Assembly: GCA_018240745.1 (NCBI GenBank)
Contig: JAFEFF010000202.1
Span: 62,001 to 126,000 of the forward strand
Length of the DNA stretch: 64,000 bases
DNA from: Pseudomonadota bacterium
GTDB taxonomy: Bacteria; Pseudomonadota; Alphaproteobacteria; Reyranellales; Reyranellaceae
Reading direction: 5' to 3'
Made by a program: the position numbers and the translations under genes. The notes beneath the pieces were generated by a model. It worked only from the letters and a program-made list of their open reading frames with translations, was not told where the DNA came from and did no database searches. Positions 1-10,226 of the stretch are shown here, piece after piece. Position 1 is the first letter of the stretch. Each line of letters starts with the position of its first letter.

Positions 1-498
1 CCGAGCCAGCATCTGGCCCATGTTGTAGGCGTCGGCGCAGCCGAACCCGGCCATGTCCGACTCGTTGGGATTCCAGATGGTCGACGGCGTGTAGCTCGGG
101 CAGTTCCTCTCGCCGATGCGATACTCGGAGCGCACCACGACGATCTGGTCGGGACCACGGGTCATCGACGGCTCGACCGAAGCCGTCACCCAGCGTGCGC
201 CGGCCTGCGACAGCCGGCTTGCGACATGCGCGGCCCGGCGCTGCTGCATCGCGCCGCCGAAGCCGTCGGTCACGACCACGAACTCGTCGCGCTGGCCGTG
301 CCGGTCGGCAACCAGGGCCCGCACCTGGCCTTCCTGCGACGGATCGAGCTGCACGCTGCCGGGCGCAAAGTCGAATGCCATCAGCGAATCGGCGCGCTCG
401 GGCGTATAGCGCGCCTCTCCGACGGCCTGCTGAGCGACCGGATCGGCACAACCCGCCAGGGCCAGAGCGGCAAGCGCCAAGAGGAGGATCGATTTCAT
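1..498 (-). CDS. cpaD: Tad pilus assembly lipoprotein CpaD (3' end outside window)
   Basis: This is the N-terminal 166 codons of a CpaD-type lipoprotein; the C-terminus runs off the left edge. The protein begins with a lipoprotein signal whose lipobox is LALAGC (Cys near residue 17), so it should be anchored to the outer membrane. A later stretch with RNCPSYTP, WNPNESDMAGFGCADAYN and the two conserved cysteines matches the CpaD C-terminal region, in which a Cys-containing NFGC-like motif is typical. In the family CpaD works with the CpaC secretin in Tad (Flp) pilus export. It is the last visible gene of the flp-cpaA-cpaB-cpaC-cpaD order, 12 bp after cpaC. GGAG precedes the ATG. Confidence 0.85.
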   Translation of the reverse strand, partial: MKSILLLALAALALAGCADPVAQQAVGEARYTPERADSLMAFDFAPGSVQLDPSQEGQVRALVADRHGQRDEFVVVTDGFGGAMQQRRAAHVASRLSQAGARWVTASVEPSMTRGPDQIVVVRSEYRIGERNCPSYTPSTIWNPNESDMAGFGCADAYNMGQMLAR

Positions 499-510
499 CG
501 TTGTTGTCTC

Positions 511-2436
511 CTACTCCAGCGTGAAGCCGGCGGCGGGTCCGGCAAACTGCTCACGGCCCACCGTCAGCCGCTGCGGCGGCGTCGGATGGTTGAAGCGCTG
601 CATCACGATGCGGTCGACATCGGTCGGCGGAACGCGCCGGTCGAGCGGCGTCCGCAGCTTGCCGCTGGTCGGCTCGACGAAGTACGGCGTGACGATGATC
701 ACCAGCTCGGTCTCGGTGCGCTGGTAGGCGTCCGACTTGAAGAGCGTGCCGAGCACCGGGACGTCGCCCAGCCAGGGCATCTTCTTGATGTCCTGCTCCG
801 ACGTGCGCTGCAGCAGGCCGGCGATGGCGAAGCTCTGGCCGCTGCCGAGCTCGATGGTTGTCTGGGCGCGCCGCGTCTGCGTGCCCGGGATCGTCACCGT
901 CGAGGTCGGCGTCAGCGGCACCTGGATCGAGTTGGCGGTGGAGACCTGGCTGACCTCGGGCGCGACCTTGAGGTTGATGCGGTCGCCGACGATGGTCGGC
1001 GTGAAGGCCAGGCTGATCCCCACCTGCTTGTAGGTGACGGTGATCGTATTGCTCACCGAGCCGCCCTGCGGCGTGATCACCGGGATCTCGCCGCCCGCCA
1101 GGAAGCTCGCGGTTTCGCCCGACATGGCAACCAGATTGGGCTCGGCCAGGATGGTGGCCTGGTTCTGCGTCGCCAGGAAATCGATCAGGGCGTCGAAGTT
1201 GCCGGCGGTAACGCGCGCCACGGCGGACGGCAGGCCGCCGACCGACTGGGAGGTGGCGATGCCGAAGCCGCTGCTCACCGCGCCGAACAAGGGCGCCACG
1301 CCGACGGTGCCGTTGGCGATGTTCTGCCAGTTGACGCCGATGCGCTTCAGCGCCTCGCGATGGACCTCGGCGATCTTGACCTTCAGCTGCACCTGATTGG
1401 GTGCCTCGACGAGGATGTTGTTGATGACCTTGGTGGCGGCGCCGCCGACATGCTGCAGCGCCATCCGGCGGGCATCGTCGGCGGCCACGGCGGACCGCGC
1501 GACGCCGCTCAGCACGATCGATTCGCCCTGGTTGTCGATCTGTATGGCGTTGCCGGGATGCAGCGCATCGAGCTGCGCCTTCATGCGGCTGATCGGCGAG
1601 GTCACGCTCACGATCGTGTTCAGCAGGACCCGGTCCTGGTCGTCGACGGCGTAGAGCACCGTCTCGCCGGGCTTCTTGGCGAAGACGTAGATCATGGTCG
1701 GCGACTTCACCTGCACATCGGCGATGTCGGGCGAGGCGACGAACACGGTGGTGGCCGCGCGCGGCAGCTTGACCGCCGTGCCCTTCTGCACCTCGAGCTT
1801 GAGCGTCGGCTGCTGCGGCGGCACGATCTCGCTCTGGCCGAACGGCCGGCCGGGTGCGCCGCTGGTCACGGCCGGCGGGGCCGGCGGGTTGCCTGCCGGT
1901 GGCTGGATCGGCGTCGGAGTCGGCGGGCGGGCCTGCGCCTGGCGCGGCTGCGGCGCCGGGGCTGCGAAATCGGGCGTGGCGGTCGGGCTCGGCGAGGGAG
2001 GCGCGGGCGTCGGCGAGACAGTCGCCGGACTGTCCACCGCGGGCGTCAGCGACGCTTGCACGAACGGCGCCCCCTTGGCAGGCAATGCCGCCGAAGACGT
2101 CGCCGCGGCCGCAGGCGCCACCGCGGCGGCAGGTTGCGGTGTCCCTGGCTGGGCCGCCTCCTGCACCGCCCTGGCCACGCGTTCGGCTTCGCGGCGATTG
2201 AGCTCGTCGGCGACGTTGTCGGACGGCATCACCTTGTGCGTCGCCTTCTTGACGACCTTGTGCGCCGGCTTGGACTTGGCCGGCGCCGCCGGGGGCGGAG
2301 CGTCGGCTTCGACGGTGGCCTGCGCCATCACGAGAGTCGGCTGGAACGCAAAACCGACCGACGCCGCCAGTGCCAGCGCAGTGCCGAAGCGGCGCCAGGC
2401 CGGCGGGCGGAAGACTTCGAGGGGGAGCGATTTCAT
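511..2436 (-). CDS. cpaC: Tad pilus outer-membrane secretin CpaC (RcpA)
   Basis: 641-residue type II/III secretion-type secretin that forms the outer-membrane channel of the Tad/Flp pilus. Seen: a signal peptide of about 40 residues ending in MAQA; a long Pro/Ala-rich stretch at roughly 45-200; the N-terminal pilus/BON-like domain starting at LKLEVQKGTAVKLP with VFVASPDIADVQV; a central region with NQVQLKVKIAEVHR; and a C-terminal secretin core with LAEPNLVAMSGETASFLAGG, GISLAFTPTI and the closing ELVIIVTPYFVEP. The Pro-rich insertion makes it longer than many CpaC proteins (about 500-550 residues). It overlaps the end of cpaB by 4 bp (ATGA), implying translational coupling. Family assignment is firm. 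Confidence 0.95.
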   Translation of the reverse strand: MKSLPLEVFRPPAWRRFGTALALAASVGFAFQPTLVMAQATVEADAPPPAAPAKSKPAHKVVKKATHKVMPSDNVADELNRREAERVARAVQEAAQPGTPQPAAAVAPAAAATSSAALPAKGAPFVQASLTPAVDSPATVSPTPAPPSPSPTATPDFAAPAPQPRQAQARPPTPTPIQPPAGNPPAPPAVTSGAPGRPFGQSEIVPPQQPTLKLEVQKGTAVKLPRAATTVFVASPDIADVQVKSPTMIYVFAKKPGETVLYAVDDQDRVLLNTIVSVTSPISRMKAQLDALHPGNAIQIDNQGESIVLSGVARSAVAADDARRMALQHVGGAATKVINNILVEAPNQVQLKVKIAEVHREALKRIGVNWQNIANGTVGVAPLFGAVSSGFGIATSQSVGGLPSAVARVTAGNFDALIDFLATQNQATILAEPNLVAMSGETASFLAGGEIPVITPQGGSVSNTITVTYKQVGISLAFTPTIVGDRINLKVAPEVSQVSTANSIQVPLTPTSTVTIPGTQTRRAQTTIELGSGQSFAIAGLLQRTSEQDIKKMPWLGDVPVLGTLFKSDAYQRTETELVIIVTPYFVEPTSGKLRTPLDRRVPPTDVDRIVMQRFNHPTPPQRLTVGREQFAGPAAGFTLE

Positions 2437-3413
2437 TTTTGTGGCTCGCTGGAGATCGTGCGGGTGAAGGGGGTGGCGTTGATCTGCTTCTCTTCTTTCT
2501 GGCCCGGTTCGGTGATCGTCGAACCGTCGAGATCCTGCTTGGTACGCGTGCTGCCGCGCAGAACGAAAATCTGCGCCCTGACCTGATCCTGCGCCGGCGC
2601 GTTGCCCGCCATCGGCCGGATCAGGCGGCTCACCTGGGCGTCCTCGGTGAAGCTGTCGCCGGGCTCGGCCGCGGCATTCTCGGACCCCTCGTCGGACTTC
2701 TCGTCGGGATCCTGCAGGCTGCGCAACGCCAGCGACAGGTCGCCCATCTTCACGGCAAGGGTGACGATCTCGCTCTGCTTGGGTGTGAGCTCGAGCGTCG
2801 CCGTCTTGCCCACTTCAGGCTTGTCGCCCGGCGAGAAGTCGAGGCGCTGGTCCATCGCGATCGCGCGCGCGTTGCGCAGGATCGTCTCGGTCGCGGTGTG
2901 CTGCCCGCTCTTGTCGCCGCTCAGCACGTGGGTCAGCAGCACATCGACCCGATCGCCGGCGTAGATGAAGCCGGACACCGCCGTGGTCGCGCTGATCGGC
3001 ACGCTGACGGCGCGCATGCCGGGCTGCAGCACCGCCGCCATGAAGCCGCGGGTGCCGGCCAGCACCAGCTTGCCGTCGGTGATCGGCTCGCCGGCGGCGA
3101 TCGTCCCGCGCGCCACCGCGCCGACGAAGTCGGACATGGGCCGCTTGCCTTCGACGATGTAGGTCGGCGGCAGGCTGCCCTCGGGCCACGACTGCCAGCG
3201 CAGGTCGTCGGGCTTTACGATGTGGCCGGTACGGATGGCGTTGCGGGCCACGAGCACCTGAAAGGTCGGCGCCACCACCGGCGCCTCCTTGGGGACGCCG
3301 ACCTGGGCGATCAGCGCCGCACGCTCGCTCTGCAGCCAGGCCCGCGCCATGAATGCGGTGGCGCCCGCCACGATGACGGCGAGCAGCAGGAAAACCATGC
3401 GCTTGCTGGTCAT
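2433..3413 (-). CDS. cpaB: Tad pilus assembly protein CpaB (RcpC)
   Basis: 326 residues with one N-terminal membrane segment (about residues 6-26), followed by a SAF domain and the RcpC/CpaB domain. Typical family stretches are visible: RTGHIVKPDDLRWQSWP, GTIAAGEPITDGKLV and MRAVSVPISATTAVSGF followed by AGDRVDVLLTH. CpaB proteins are periplasmic/inner-membrane parts of the Tad machine thought to stabilise the secretin. The acidic C-terminal third (DPDEKSDEGSENAAAEPGD) is low in complexity. The gene lies 12 bp downstream of cpaA and overlaps cpaC by 4 bp, in the normal Tad order. Confidence 0.93.
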   Translation of the reverse strand: MTSKRMVFLLLAVIVAGATAFMARAWLQSERAALIAQVGVPKEAPVVAPTFQVLVARNAIRTGHIVKPDDLRWQSWPEGSLPPTYIVEGKRPMSDFVGAVARGTIAAGEPITDGKLVLAGTRGFMAAVLQPGMRAVSVPISATTAVSGFIYAGDRVDVLLTHVLSGDKSGQHTATETILRNARAIAMDQRLDFSPGDKPEVGKTATLELTPKQSEIVTLAVKMGDLSLALRSLQDPDEKSDEGSENAAAEPGDSFTEDAQVSRLIRPMAGNAPAQDQVRAQIFVLRGSTRTKQDLDGSTITEPGQKEEKQINATPFTRTISSEPQK

Positions 3414-3425
3414 CAGGCCCTCTCC

Positions 3426-3932
3426 TCAACCCAGTCCGAGCGATGCCGCGAGCCACAGGCCGCCGACGGCAATTGCCGGGCCGTACGGCAGGCCGCCACG
3501 CAGCCGCGCCCTGAGGGGCCCGGCGCCGGCCATCGCCGGGCGGCCGATCGGCGCCCCGGCGAGGATGGCGAGTCCCAGCAGGCCACCGGCGACCGCTGTG
3601 ACGATCAGGAAGTCCGGGAGTCGCTCGGGGCCGGCGAACAGGCTGACCGCCGCCAGCAGTTTGACGTCGCCCCCACCCAGGGCACCGATCGCGAAGGCCG
3701 CCGCCCCCACGCCGAAAACGGCCACACCGCAGCCGAGCGACAGGGCGAGGTCCCCGAGCGACATCTGGCCACCGGCAAGACCAGTCGCAGCCCACACGAT
3801 GAACAGTCCGGCGATCGCCAGCGAGAAGCCGTTGGCAATTTGCATGCTGCGCAGGTCCTGTGCGCCCGCCCCGACCAGCAGGGCAGCCACCGACGCAAGG
3901 CAGGCAATATGAAGAAGCGCAAGCAGCGGCAT
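3426..3932 (-). CDS. cpaA: Prepilin peptidase CpaA/TadV (A24 family)
   Basis: 168-residue polytopic membrane aspartic protease that cleaves the Flp prepilin. The two family aspartates are present: Asp26 in AQDLRSMQIANG and Asp89 in the GGGDVKLLA motif (GxGD). Hydrophobic segments cover nearly the whole length and there is no N-methyltransferase domain, as expected for TadV/CpaA rather than PilD. It is the first gene of the cpaABCD run. The start follows a roughly 300-bp AT-rich intergenic stretch that holds the probable promoter. Confidence 0.9.
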   Translation of the reverse strand: MPLLALLHIACLASVAALLVGAGAQDLRSMQIANGFSLAIAGLFIVWAATGLAGGQMSLGDLALSLGCGVAVFGVGAAAFAIGALGGGDVKLLAAVSLFAGPERLPDFLIVTAVAGGLLGLAILAGAPIGRPAMAGAGPLRARLRGGLPYGPAIAVGGLWLAASLGLG

Positions 3933-4096
3933 CCGAACCTACCCGACTCGCGCCGCCCGACGGGCGACGCCACCAAGACTCTCCGATGCGCCAGATTGCA
4001 GTTGTTCAGGAAAGCTGAACGATTTTCCCAAGAAGCGGGCTTAACGAATGAACGAACTAGCAATAAGGCTTATGACAACGGATATGAACGTTACGG

Positions 4097-4125
4097 ACCT
4101 TATCTCTGATACAACATCAAATCAA
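4097..4125 (-). promoter_or_regulatory. Candidate sigma-70 promoter for the cpaABCD operon
   Basis: On the minus strand TTGATT and TAAGGT are separated by exactly 17 bp, about 165 bp upstream of the cpaA start, in the most AT-rich part of the window. The gene-free stretch 3933-4240 holds this candidate and the flp terminator; I see nothing else in it. Prediction from motif match only. Confidence 0.35.
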
Positions 4126-4189
4126 GGCTCTAATTCATTCATTTTAAAGGTTAATTTTGCGCTGATACACTTCTAATAGCGCCCAAAAG

Positions 4190-4215
4190 CAAAGAGCGGC
4201 CCATTTCTGGGCCGC
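4190..4215 (-). terminator. Intrinsic terminator after flp
   Basis: A perfect 8-bp stem, GCGGCCCA / TGGGCCGC, with a 4-nt loop lies 26 bp past the flp stop codon. On the minus strand it is followed by TCTTTGCTTTT. It should separate flp transcription from the downstream cpaABCD operon. Confidence 0.75.
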
Positions 4216-4240
4216 CTCGCCTTTCCTCTCGAATCTGTCC

Positions 4241-4405
4241 TCAGGTCAGCGAGTTGCCCACGTTGCCCAGGATGTTGCTGACCTTGCCGCCAACGCTGCG
4301 CATCGAGGCGATCGCGGCGACCGCGATCAGAGACACGATCAGCGTGTACTCGACCGCCGAGGTGCCACGAACATCGCGCGCCAGCCGGCGAAAAAGCGAA
4401 AGCAT
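4241..4405 (-). CDS. flp: Flp-family type IVb pilin
   Basis: 54-residue prepilin. The start used is the ATG at 4405, which has GGAG 8 bp upstream; an open frame continues further upstream but has no pilin-like sequence there. The prepilin cleavage site is visible as RG|TSAVEY: cutting after Gly14 gives a mature protein with Glu at +5 and Tyr at +6, the Flp signature. A single hydrophobic segment (TLIVSLIAVAAIASM) follows. It is the structural subunit of the Tad pilus and the substrate of CpaA. It has its own promoter and terminator, so it can be expressed at higher levels than the assembly genes. Confidence 0.92.
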   Translation of the reverse strand: MLSLFRRLARDVRGTSAVEYTLIVSLIAVAAIASMRSVGGKVSNILGNVGNSLT

Positions 4406-4448
4406 GAGGGGTGCTCCACCAAGTTCGTTTATTTTCTTATGGTTAAGG

Positions 4449-4477
4449 AGCGTACTTAATGTCGAATCGGCGGTCAA
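4449..4477 (-). promoter_or_regulatory. Candidate promoter for flp
   Basis: On the minus strand TTGACC and TACGCT are separated by 17 bp, about 45 bp before the flp start codon. The -35 match is good and the -10 match is moderate. Confidence 0.4.
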
Positions 4478-4499
4478 TAACCACCGCACAAAGGGTGCG

Positions 4500-5318
4500 T
4501 TACCGCGCTCCGTCGCCCGGCACCGACCTCAAAGCCACTACACTCTGCTCCTGCCGGTCGCGGGCTGCCTGACGACGCCAAGCCAGCCAGCTGAACGGGA
4601 TCAGCGCGAGGTAGATCAGGCCCAGAAGTGACAGGCCGATCCACGGGGAACTGGCGATGACGCCCATGGTCAGGGCAGCGATCAACAGGGCCGGCAGCAC
4701 CCACTGCCGGGGAATTCGCCCCTTCTTGAAGGAGAAAGTCGGCAAGCGGCTCACCATCAGCCCGCCGACCAGCACCAGCACCACGCCGACCACGATCGGG
4801 TGGCGCGGCCACGCGGCCTCGGCCTCGAAGCTCACCACCAATGGGATCAGGGCCAGCAGCGCCCCGGCGGGCGCCGGCACGCCCGTGAAGTACTGCCCGG
4901 TCCAGGCGGGAGGCGGAACGTCGGACAGCAGGGCGGTATTGAACCGCGCGAGCCGCAGCGCCGAGCAGATCGGAAACATCAGCGTGACGACCCAGCCCAG
5001 CGCCCCTGCGCCCTCGAGCGCGGCGAGATAGAGCACCAGCGCCGGCGCCACGCCAAAGCACAGGAAGTCCGACAGCGAATCGAGCTCGGCCCCGAACCGG
5101 CTGGTGACCCCGAGGCGCCGCGCGACACGGCCATCGAGCGCGTCGAAGATCGCCGCGACGATAATCGCCATCACCGCCGGCCGGAACTCGCCCTGCAGGC
5201 CGAAGCGGATCGCTGTCAGGCCCGAGCACAGCGCGGCCAACGTCAGCACGTTGGGGATCAGCCGGTTGATCGAGAAGCCGCGCAGTCCGCGGCGCCTGCG
5301 ATAATCTTCGTTGTCCAT
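4500..5318 (-). CDS. pssA: CDP-diacylglycerol-serine O-phosphatidyltransferase
   Basis: 272-residue integral membrane enzyme that makes phosphatidylserine from CDP-diacylglycerol and serine, the first committed step to phosphatidylethanolamine. The CDP-alcohol phosphotransferase signature DGx2ARx8Gx3Dx3D is exact: Asp62-Gly63, Ala66-Arg67, Gly76, Asp80 and Asp84. Several hydrophobic segments follow. It lies 9 bp downstream of psd on the same strand, so substrate and product enzymes are co-transcribed. Start ATG at 5318 (MDNEDYRRRR). Confidence 0.95.
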   Translation of the reverse strand: MDNEDYRRRRGLRGFSINRLIPNVLTLAALCSGLTAIRFGLQGEFRPAVMAIIVAAIFDALDGRVARRLGVTSRFGAELDSLSDFLCFGVAPALVLYLAALEGAGALGWVVTLMFPICSALRLARFNTALLSDVPPPAWTGQYFTGVPAPAGALLALIPLVVSFEAEAAWPRHPIVVGVVLVLVGGLMVSRLPTFSFKKGRIPRQWVLPALLIAALTMGVIASSPWIGLSLLGLIYLALIPFSWLAWRRQAARDRQEQSVVALRSVPGDGAR

Positions 5319-5327
5319 GGCCTTGTC

Positions 5328-6020
5328 CTAGAACTCGATCGCGGCGCGCGGAGTTGCGTCCGCCGCAGCGAGCTCGGCGATCACCGTCTCGCCGCCGATC
5401 ATGCGCTGTCCCGGCGCCACCAGAAGCCGCGCGCCGACGGGAAGATAAAGGTCGGTGCGGCTGCCGAAGCGGATATGGCCGAACCGCTCGCCCACCGCCA
5501 GGACCTGGCCCGGCTTGACGTAGCAGACGATTCGCCGCGCCACCCAGCCGGCGATCTGCACGAATCCCACCGTGACGCCGTCGTTGCGCTTGAGCGCGAT
5601 CGCCATGCGCTCGTTGTCCTCGCTCGCCTTGTCGGCGGCCGCGTTGACGAACTTGCCAGGCCGGTAGGCGACGACATCGACCGTGCCGGCGCAGGGCGAG
5701 CGGTTGATGTGCACGTCGAACACGCTGAGGAAGATCGACACGCGGGTCAGCCGACGGTCGCCCATGCCGAGCTCGGCCGGCGGCACCGCATCGACCACCA
5801 TCTGCACCAGCCCGTCGGCCGGCGCGACGAGCAGCCCGTCCTCCTGCGGCACGCCGCGCGGCGGATCGCGGAAGAAGTAGATGGACCACAGGGTCAGCAC
5901 GAACAGCGGCCAGAACAGCCAGGCGAAGCCGGTCAGCGCCGCGAGGAACGTCACCCCGGCGAAGATCGCGATGAAGCGCCAGCCATCCTGCAGGATGGGC
6001 ACGAAGAAGTTGGCCAGCAT
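5328..6020 (-). CDS. psd: Phosphatidylserine decarboxylase proenzyme
   Basis: 230 residues, the short alphaproteobacterial (PSD-A) form. It decarboxylates phosphatidylserine to phosphatidylethanolamine using a pyruvoyl group made by self-cleavage. The expected cleavage site is Gly186-Ser187 within RFGSRTDLYLP. PADG (Asp69) and DVHINRSP (His104) supply the other residues of the self-processing Asp-His-Ser set known for the family. Two N-terminal hydrophobic segments (about 15-50) should hold it at the inner membrane. Upstream partner of pssA; it follows the LysM gene by 4 bp. Confidence 0.95.
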   Translation of the reverse strand: MLANFFVPILQDGWRFIAIFAGVTFLAALTGFAWLFWPLFVLTLWSIYFFRDPPRGVPQEDGLLVAPADGLVQMVVDAVPPAELGMGDRRLTRVSIFLSVFDVHINRSPCAGTVDVVAYRPGKFVNAAADKASEDNERMAIALKRNDGVTVGFVQIAGWVARRIVCYVKPGQVLAVGERFGHIRFGSRTDLYLPVGARLLVAPGQRMIGGETVIAELAAADATPRAAIEF

Positions 6021-6024
6021 CGGT

Positions 6025-7086
6025 TCAGTTGACCTTGGGTAGGCTGAAGACCTGGCCGGGATAGATCAGGTTCGGATCGCGAATCTGGCCTTTGTTGGCA
6101 TCGAAGATCATGGTGTAGCGCCAGCCCTCGCCATAGTGAGCGCGGGCGATATTCCAGAGATTGTCGCCGCGCACAACATGCAGGCGGCGATTGTCGCCCG
6201 GCTCGGTCTTCTGGCGCTCGAACTTCAGTTCCAGCCGCGCGCTCGGCTTGCCGTCCGGCGCCAGGCGATCGACACGCAGGCGGTGCTCGCCCTGGTCGAT
6301 CGGCTCCGCCGGCGCCAGCCGCCAGTGGCCGTCGGGACCGGCCTTGCCCTCGGCAACCGGCTTGTCGTCGAGATAGGCGCGCACGGTGGCTCCAGGCGCG
6401 GCCTGGCCGGTGATGGTCGTCTGGCCGCGCTCGTCGTAGTCCATGGTAGAGACCTGCAGATCGCCCGATTTCGGCACGCCGCCCGCGGTCGGCGGCTGCA
6501 GCAAGGTCGCCGCGCCACTGGGCGGCGAGATCATCACCAGCGTGTCTTCCTTCTTGGACGCGTTGTCGGCCGGCGTCGGCACGATCGCGACCACGACCTG
6601 CTCGGACGTCACCGGCGCATGACCCTCGACATGCTGCACCACCCGGATCTCGTGCGGCCCGGGCGCGAGCGGCGGATCCTGGGCCAGGATCACCCATTCG
6701 CCGCGGTCGTCGGCTTGGCCGCGCGCGATCTCCTTGCCACCGTCAAGCAGCACGATCTTGGCGCCCGGGGTGGCGCGGCCGGCGATGACGGCTCGCCCGT
6801 CGGCACCGATGCGCGCCACGTCGAAGCTCGGCGCCATCACCGTGTCGGTCGGCGCGGGCTTGCTCTCGGCCGCGGCGGACGGGGGCGCGGCAGGCTTCGC
6901 TTCAGCCGGCTTTGCCGGGGCGGGCGCAGGCGGCGCCGGCGCGGGAGCCGGCGGAGGCGCAGACGCGGCCGGCGAGGCGGCGGCAAGAGCGGCCCGGTCG
7001 GACATCTTCACGCGCCAGGCAATTCCCACCGCTGCGGCGATCACCACCGCACCGACTGCCATCAGCAGTATTACCGTACGTGACAT
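6025..7086 (-). CDS. LysM-domain protein with Ig-like repeats
   Basis: 353 residues. The ATG at 7086 is preferred over one 27 bp upstream because GGGAG sits 4 bp before it. Layout: N-terminal membrane anchor (VILLMAVGAVVIAAAVGIAW), a Pro/Ala-rich linker to about residue 80, two or more Ig-like/carboxypeptidase-regulatory-like modules (VIAGRATPGAKIVLLDGGKE; TTITGQAAPGATVRAYLDD), and a C-terminal LysM module beginning RRLHVVRGDNLWNIARAHYG. LysM binds N-acetylglucosamine polymers, so it is probably a peptidoglycan-associated envelope protein. It sits first in a tight run with psd and pssA; a functional link to lipid synthesis is not shown. Confidence 0.8.
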   Translation of the reverse strand: MSRTVILLMAVGAVVIAAAVGIAWRVKMSDRAALAAASPAASAPPPAPAPAPPAPAPAKPAEAKPAAPPSAAAESKPAPTDTVMAPSFDVARIGADGRAVIAGRATPGAKIVLLDGGKEIARGQADDRGEWVILAQDPPLAPGPHEIRVVQHVEGHAPVTSEQVVVAIVPTPADNASKKEDTLVMISPPSGAATLLQPPTAGGVPKSGDLQVSTMDYDERGQTTITGQAAPGATVRAYLDDKPVAEGKAGPDGHWRLAPAEPIDQGEHRLRVDRLAPDGKPSARLELKFERQKTEPGDNRRLHVVRGDNLWNIARAHYGEGWRYTMIFDANKGQIRDPNLIYPGQVFSLPKVN

Positions 7087-7152
7087 GAGTCTCCCAATGG
7101 TGCGACGACCCACCGCGATTGGCGTCGCCCCGTCCGCCGCCGAAATGATACC

Positions 7153-7815
7153 ATGACGCTCCGGTCCGGAAAGGCGTCGGAACCCCTAAACCAGAAAAGT
7201 GCGCGTCCCGTGCCTGAAGCCGTGTCCGTCTCCCTGCCCTCCTCGGTCTGCGTCTTCTGCGGTTCCCGCTTCGGGACCGATCCGGCCATGCGAGAAATGG
7301 CTGGCAAATTGGGTGAATTGTTGGCGCGGGAGAAGATGACGCTGGTCTATGGCGGCGGCGGCGTCGGCCTGATGGGCGTGATGGCCAATGCCGCCCTGGC
7401 CGCCGGGGGCCGGGTGGTGGGCATCATCCCGCGCTTCCTGCTGAAGCGCGAGGCGGGTCATCCGGCGCTCACCCAGACCGTGGTGGTCGACAACATGCAC
7501 CAGCGCAAGCTCGAGATGTTCGAGCGGTCGGGGGCGATCGTCGTGCTGCCGGGCGGCATCGGCACCCTGGAGGAGTTCTTCGAGGTCCTGTCGTGGCGCA
7601 CGCTCGGCCTGCACAGCAAGCCGATCGTGATCCTCGACCAGGGCGGCTACTGGCAGCCCCTCGCCGATCTGCTGCGCTCCTGCGTGGAGGGCGGCTTCGC
7701 CGCCGCTGCCCACCTCGATCACGTTGCCTTCATCGACGACCTCGGCCAGCTCCTGCCGACGCTCCGCACCATGCCGCGCGGCGAGACGGCGGAAAAAGAG
7801 CTGGACCGGCTCTGA
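7153..7815 (+). CDS. LOG-family nucleotide 5'-monophosphate phosphoribohydrolase (TIGR00730)
   Basis: 220-residue Rossmann-like protein of the LOG family. Some members release adenine-type bases from nucleoside monophosphates, or cytokinin from its ribotide. The diagnostic PGGxGTxxE motif is present (residues 133-141, PGGIGTLEE), together with MHQRK (115-119) and the N-terminal VCVFCGSRFG that opens the fold. The ATG at 7153 has no clear ribosome-binding site; a GTG at 7210 (residue 20) is a possible alternative, because the family core starts near residue 31. It is divergent from the LysM gene across only 66 bp. Substrate not predictable. Confidence 0.85.
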   Translation: MTLRSGKASEPLNQKSARPVPEAVSVSLPSSVCVFCGSRFGTDPAMREMAGKLGELLAREKMTLVYGGGGVGLMGVMANAALAAGGRVVGIIPRFLLKREAGHPALTQTVVVDNMHQRKLEMFERSGAIVVLPGGIGTLEEFFEVLSWRTLGLHSKPIVILDQGGYWQPLADLLRSCVEGGFAAAAHLDHVAFIDDLGQLLPTLRTMPRGETAEKELDRL

Positions 7816-10140
<2,325 letters not shown>

Positions 10141-10153
10141 CGCGGCACCAATG

Positions 10154-10182
10154 GAGCCGCCCAGGGCCAACCGGGGCGGCTC
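10154..10182 (+). terminator. GC-rich stem-loop between the two icd genes
   Basis: A perfect 9-bp stem, GAGCCGCCC / GGGCGGCTC, with an 11-nt loop begins 13 bp after the stop of the monomeric icd. No T-run follows, so it may stabilise the 3' end or cause pausing or partial termination rather than act as a strong intrinsic terminator. Confidence 0.4.
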
Positions 10183-10226
10183 GCTAAGACGCCGCGCGCG
10201 TTGAATGGGGCTCGACAGGAAGCAAG

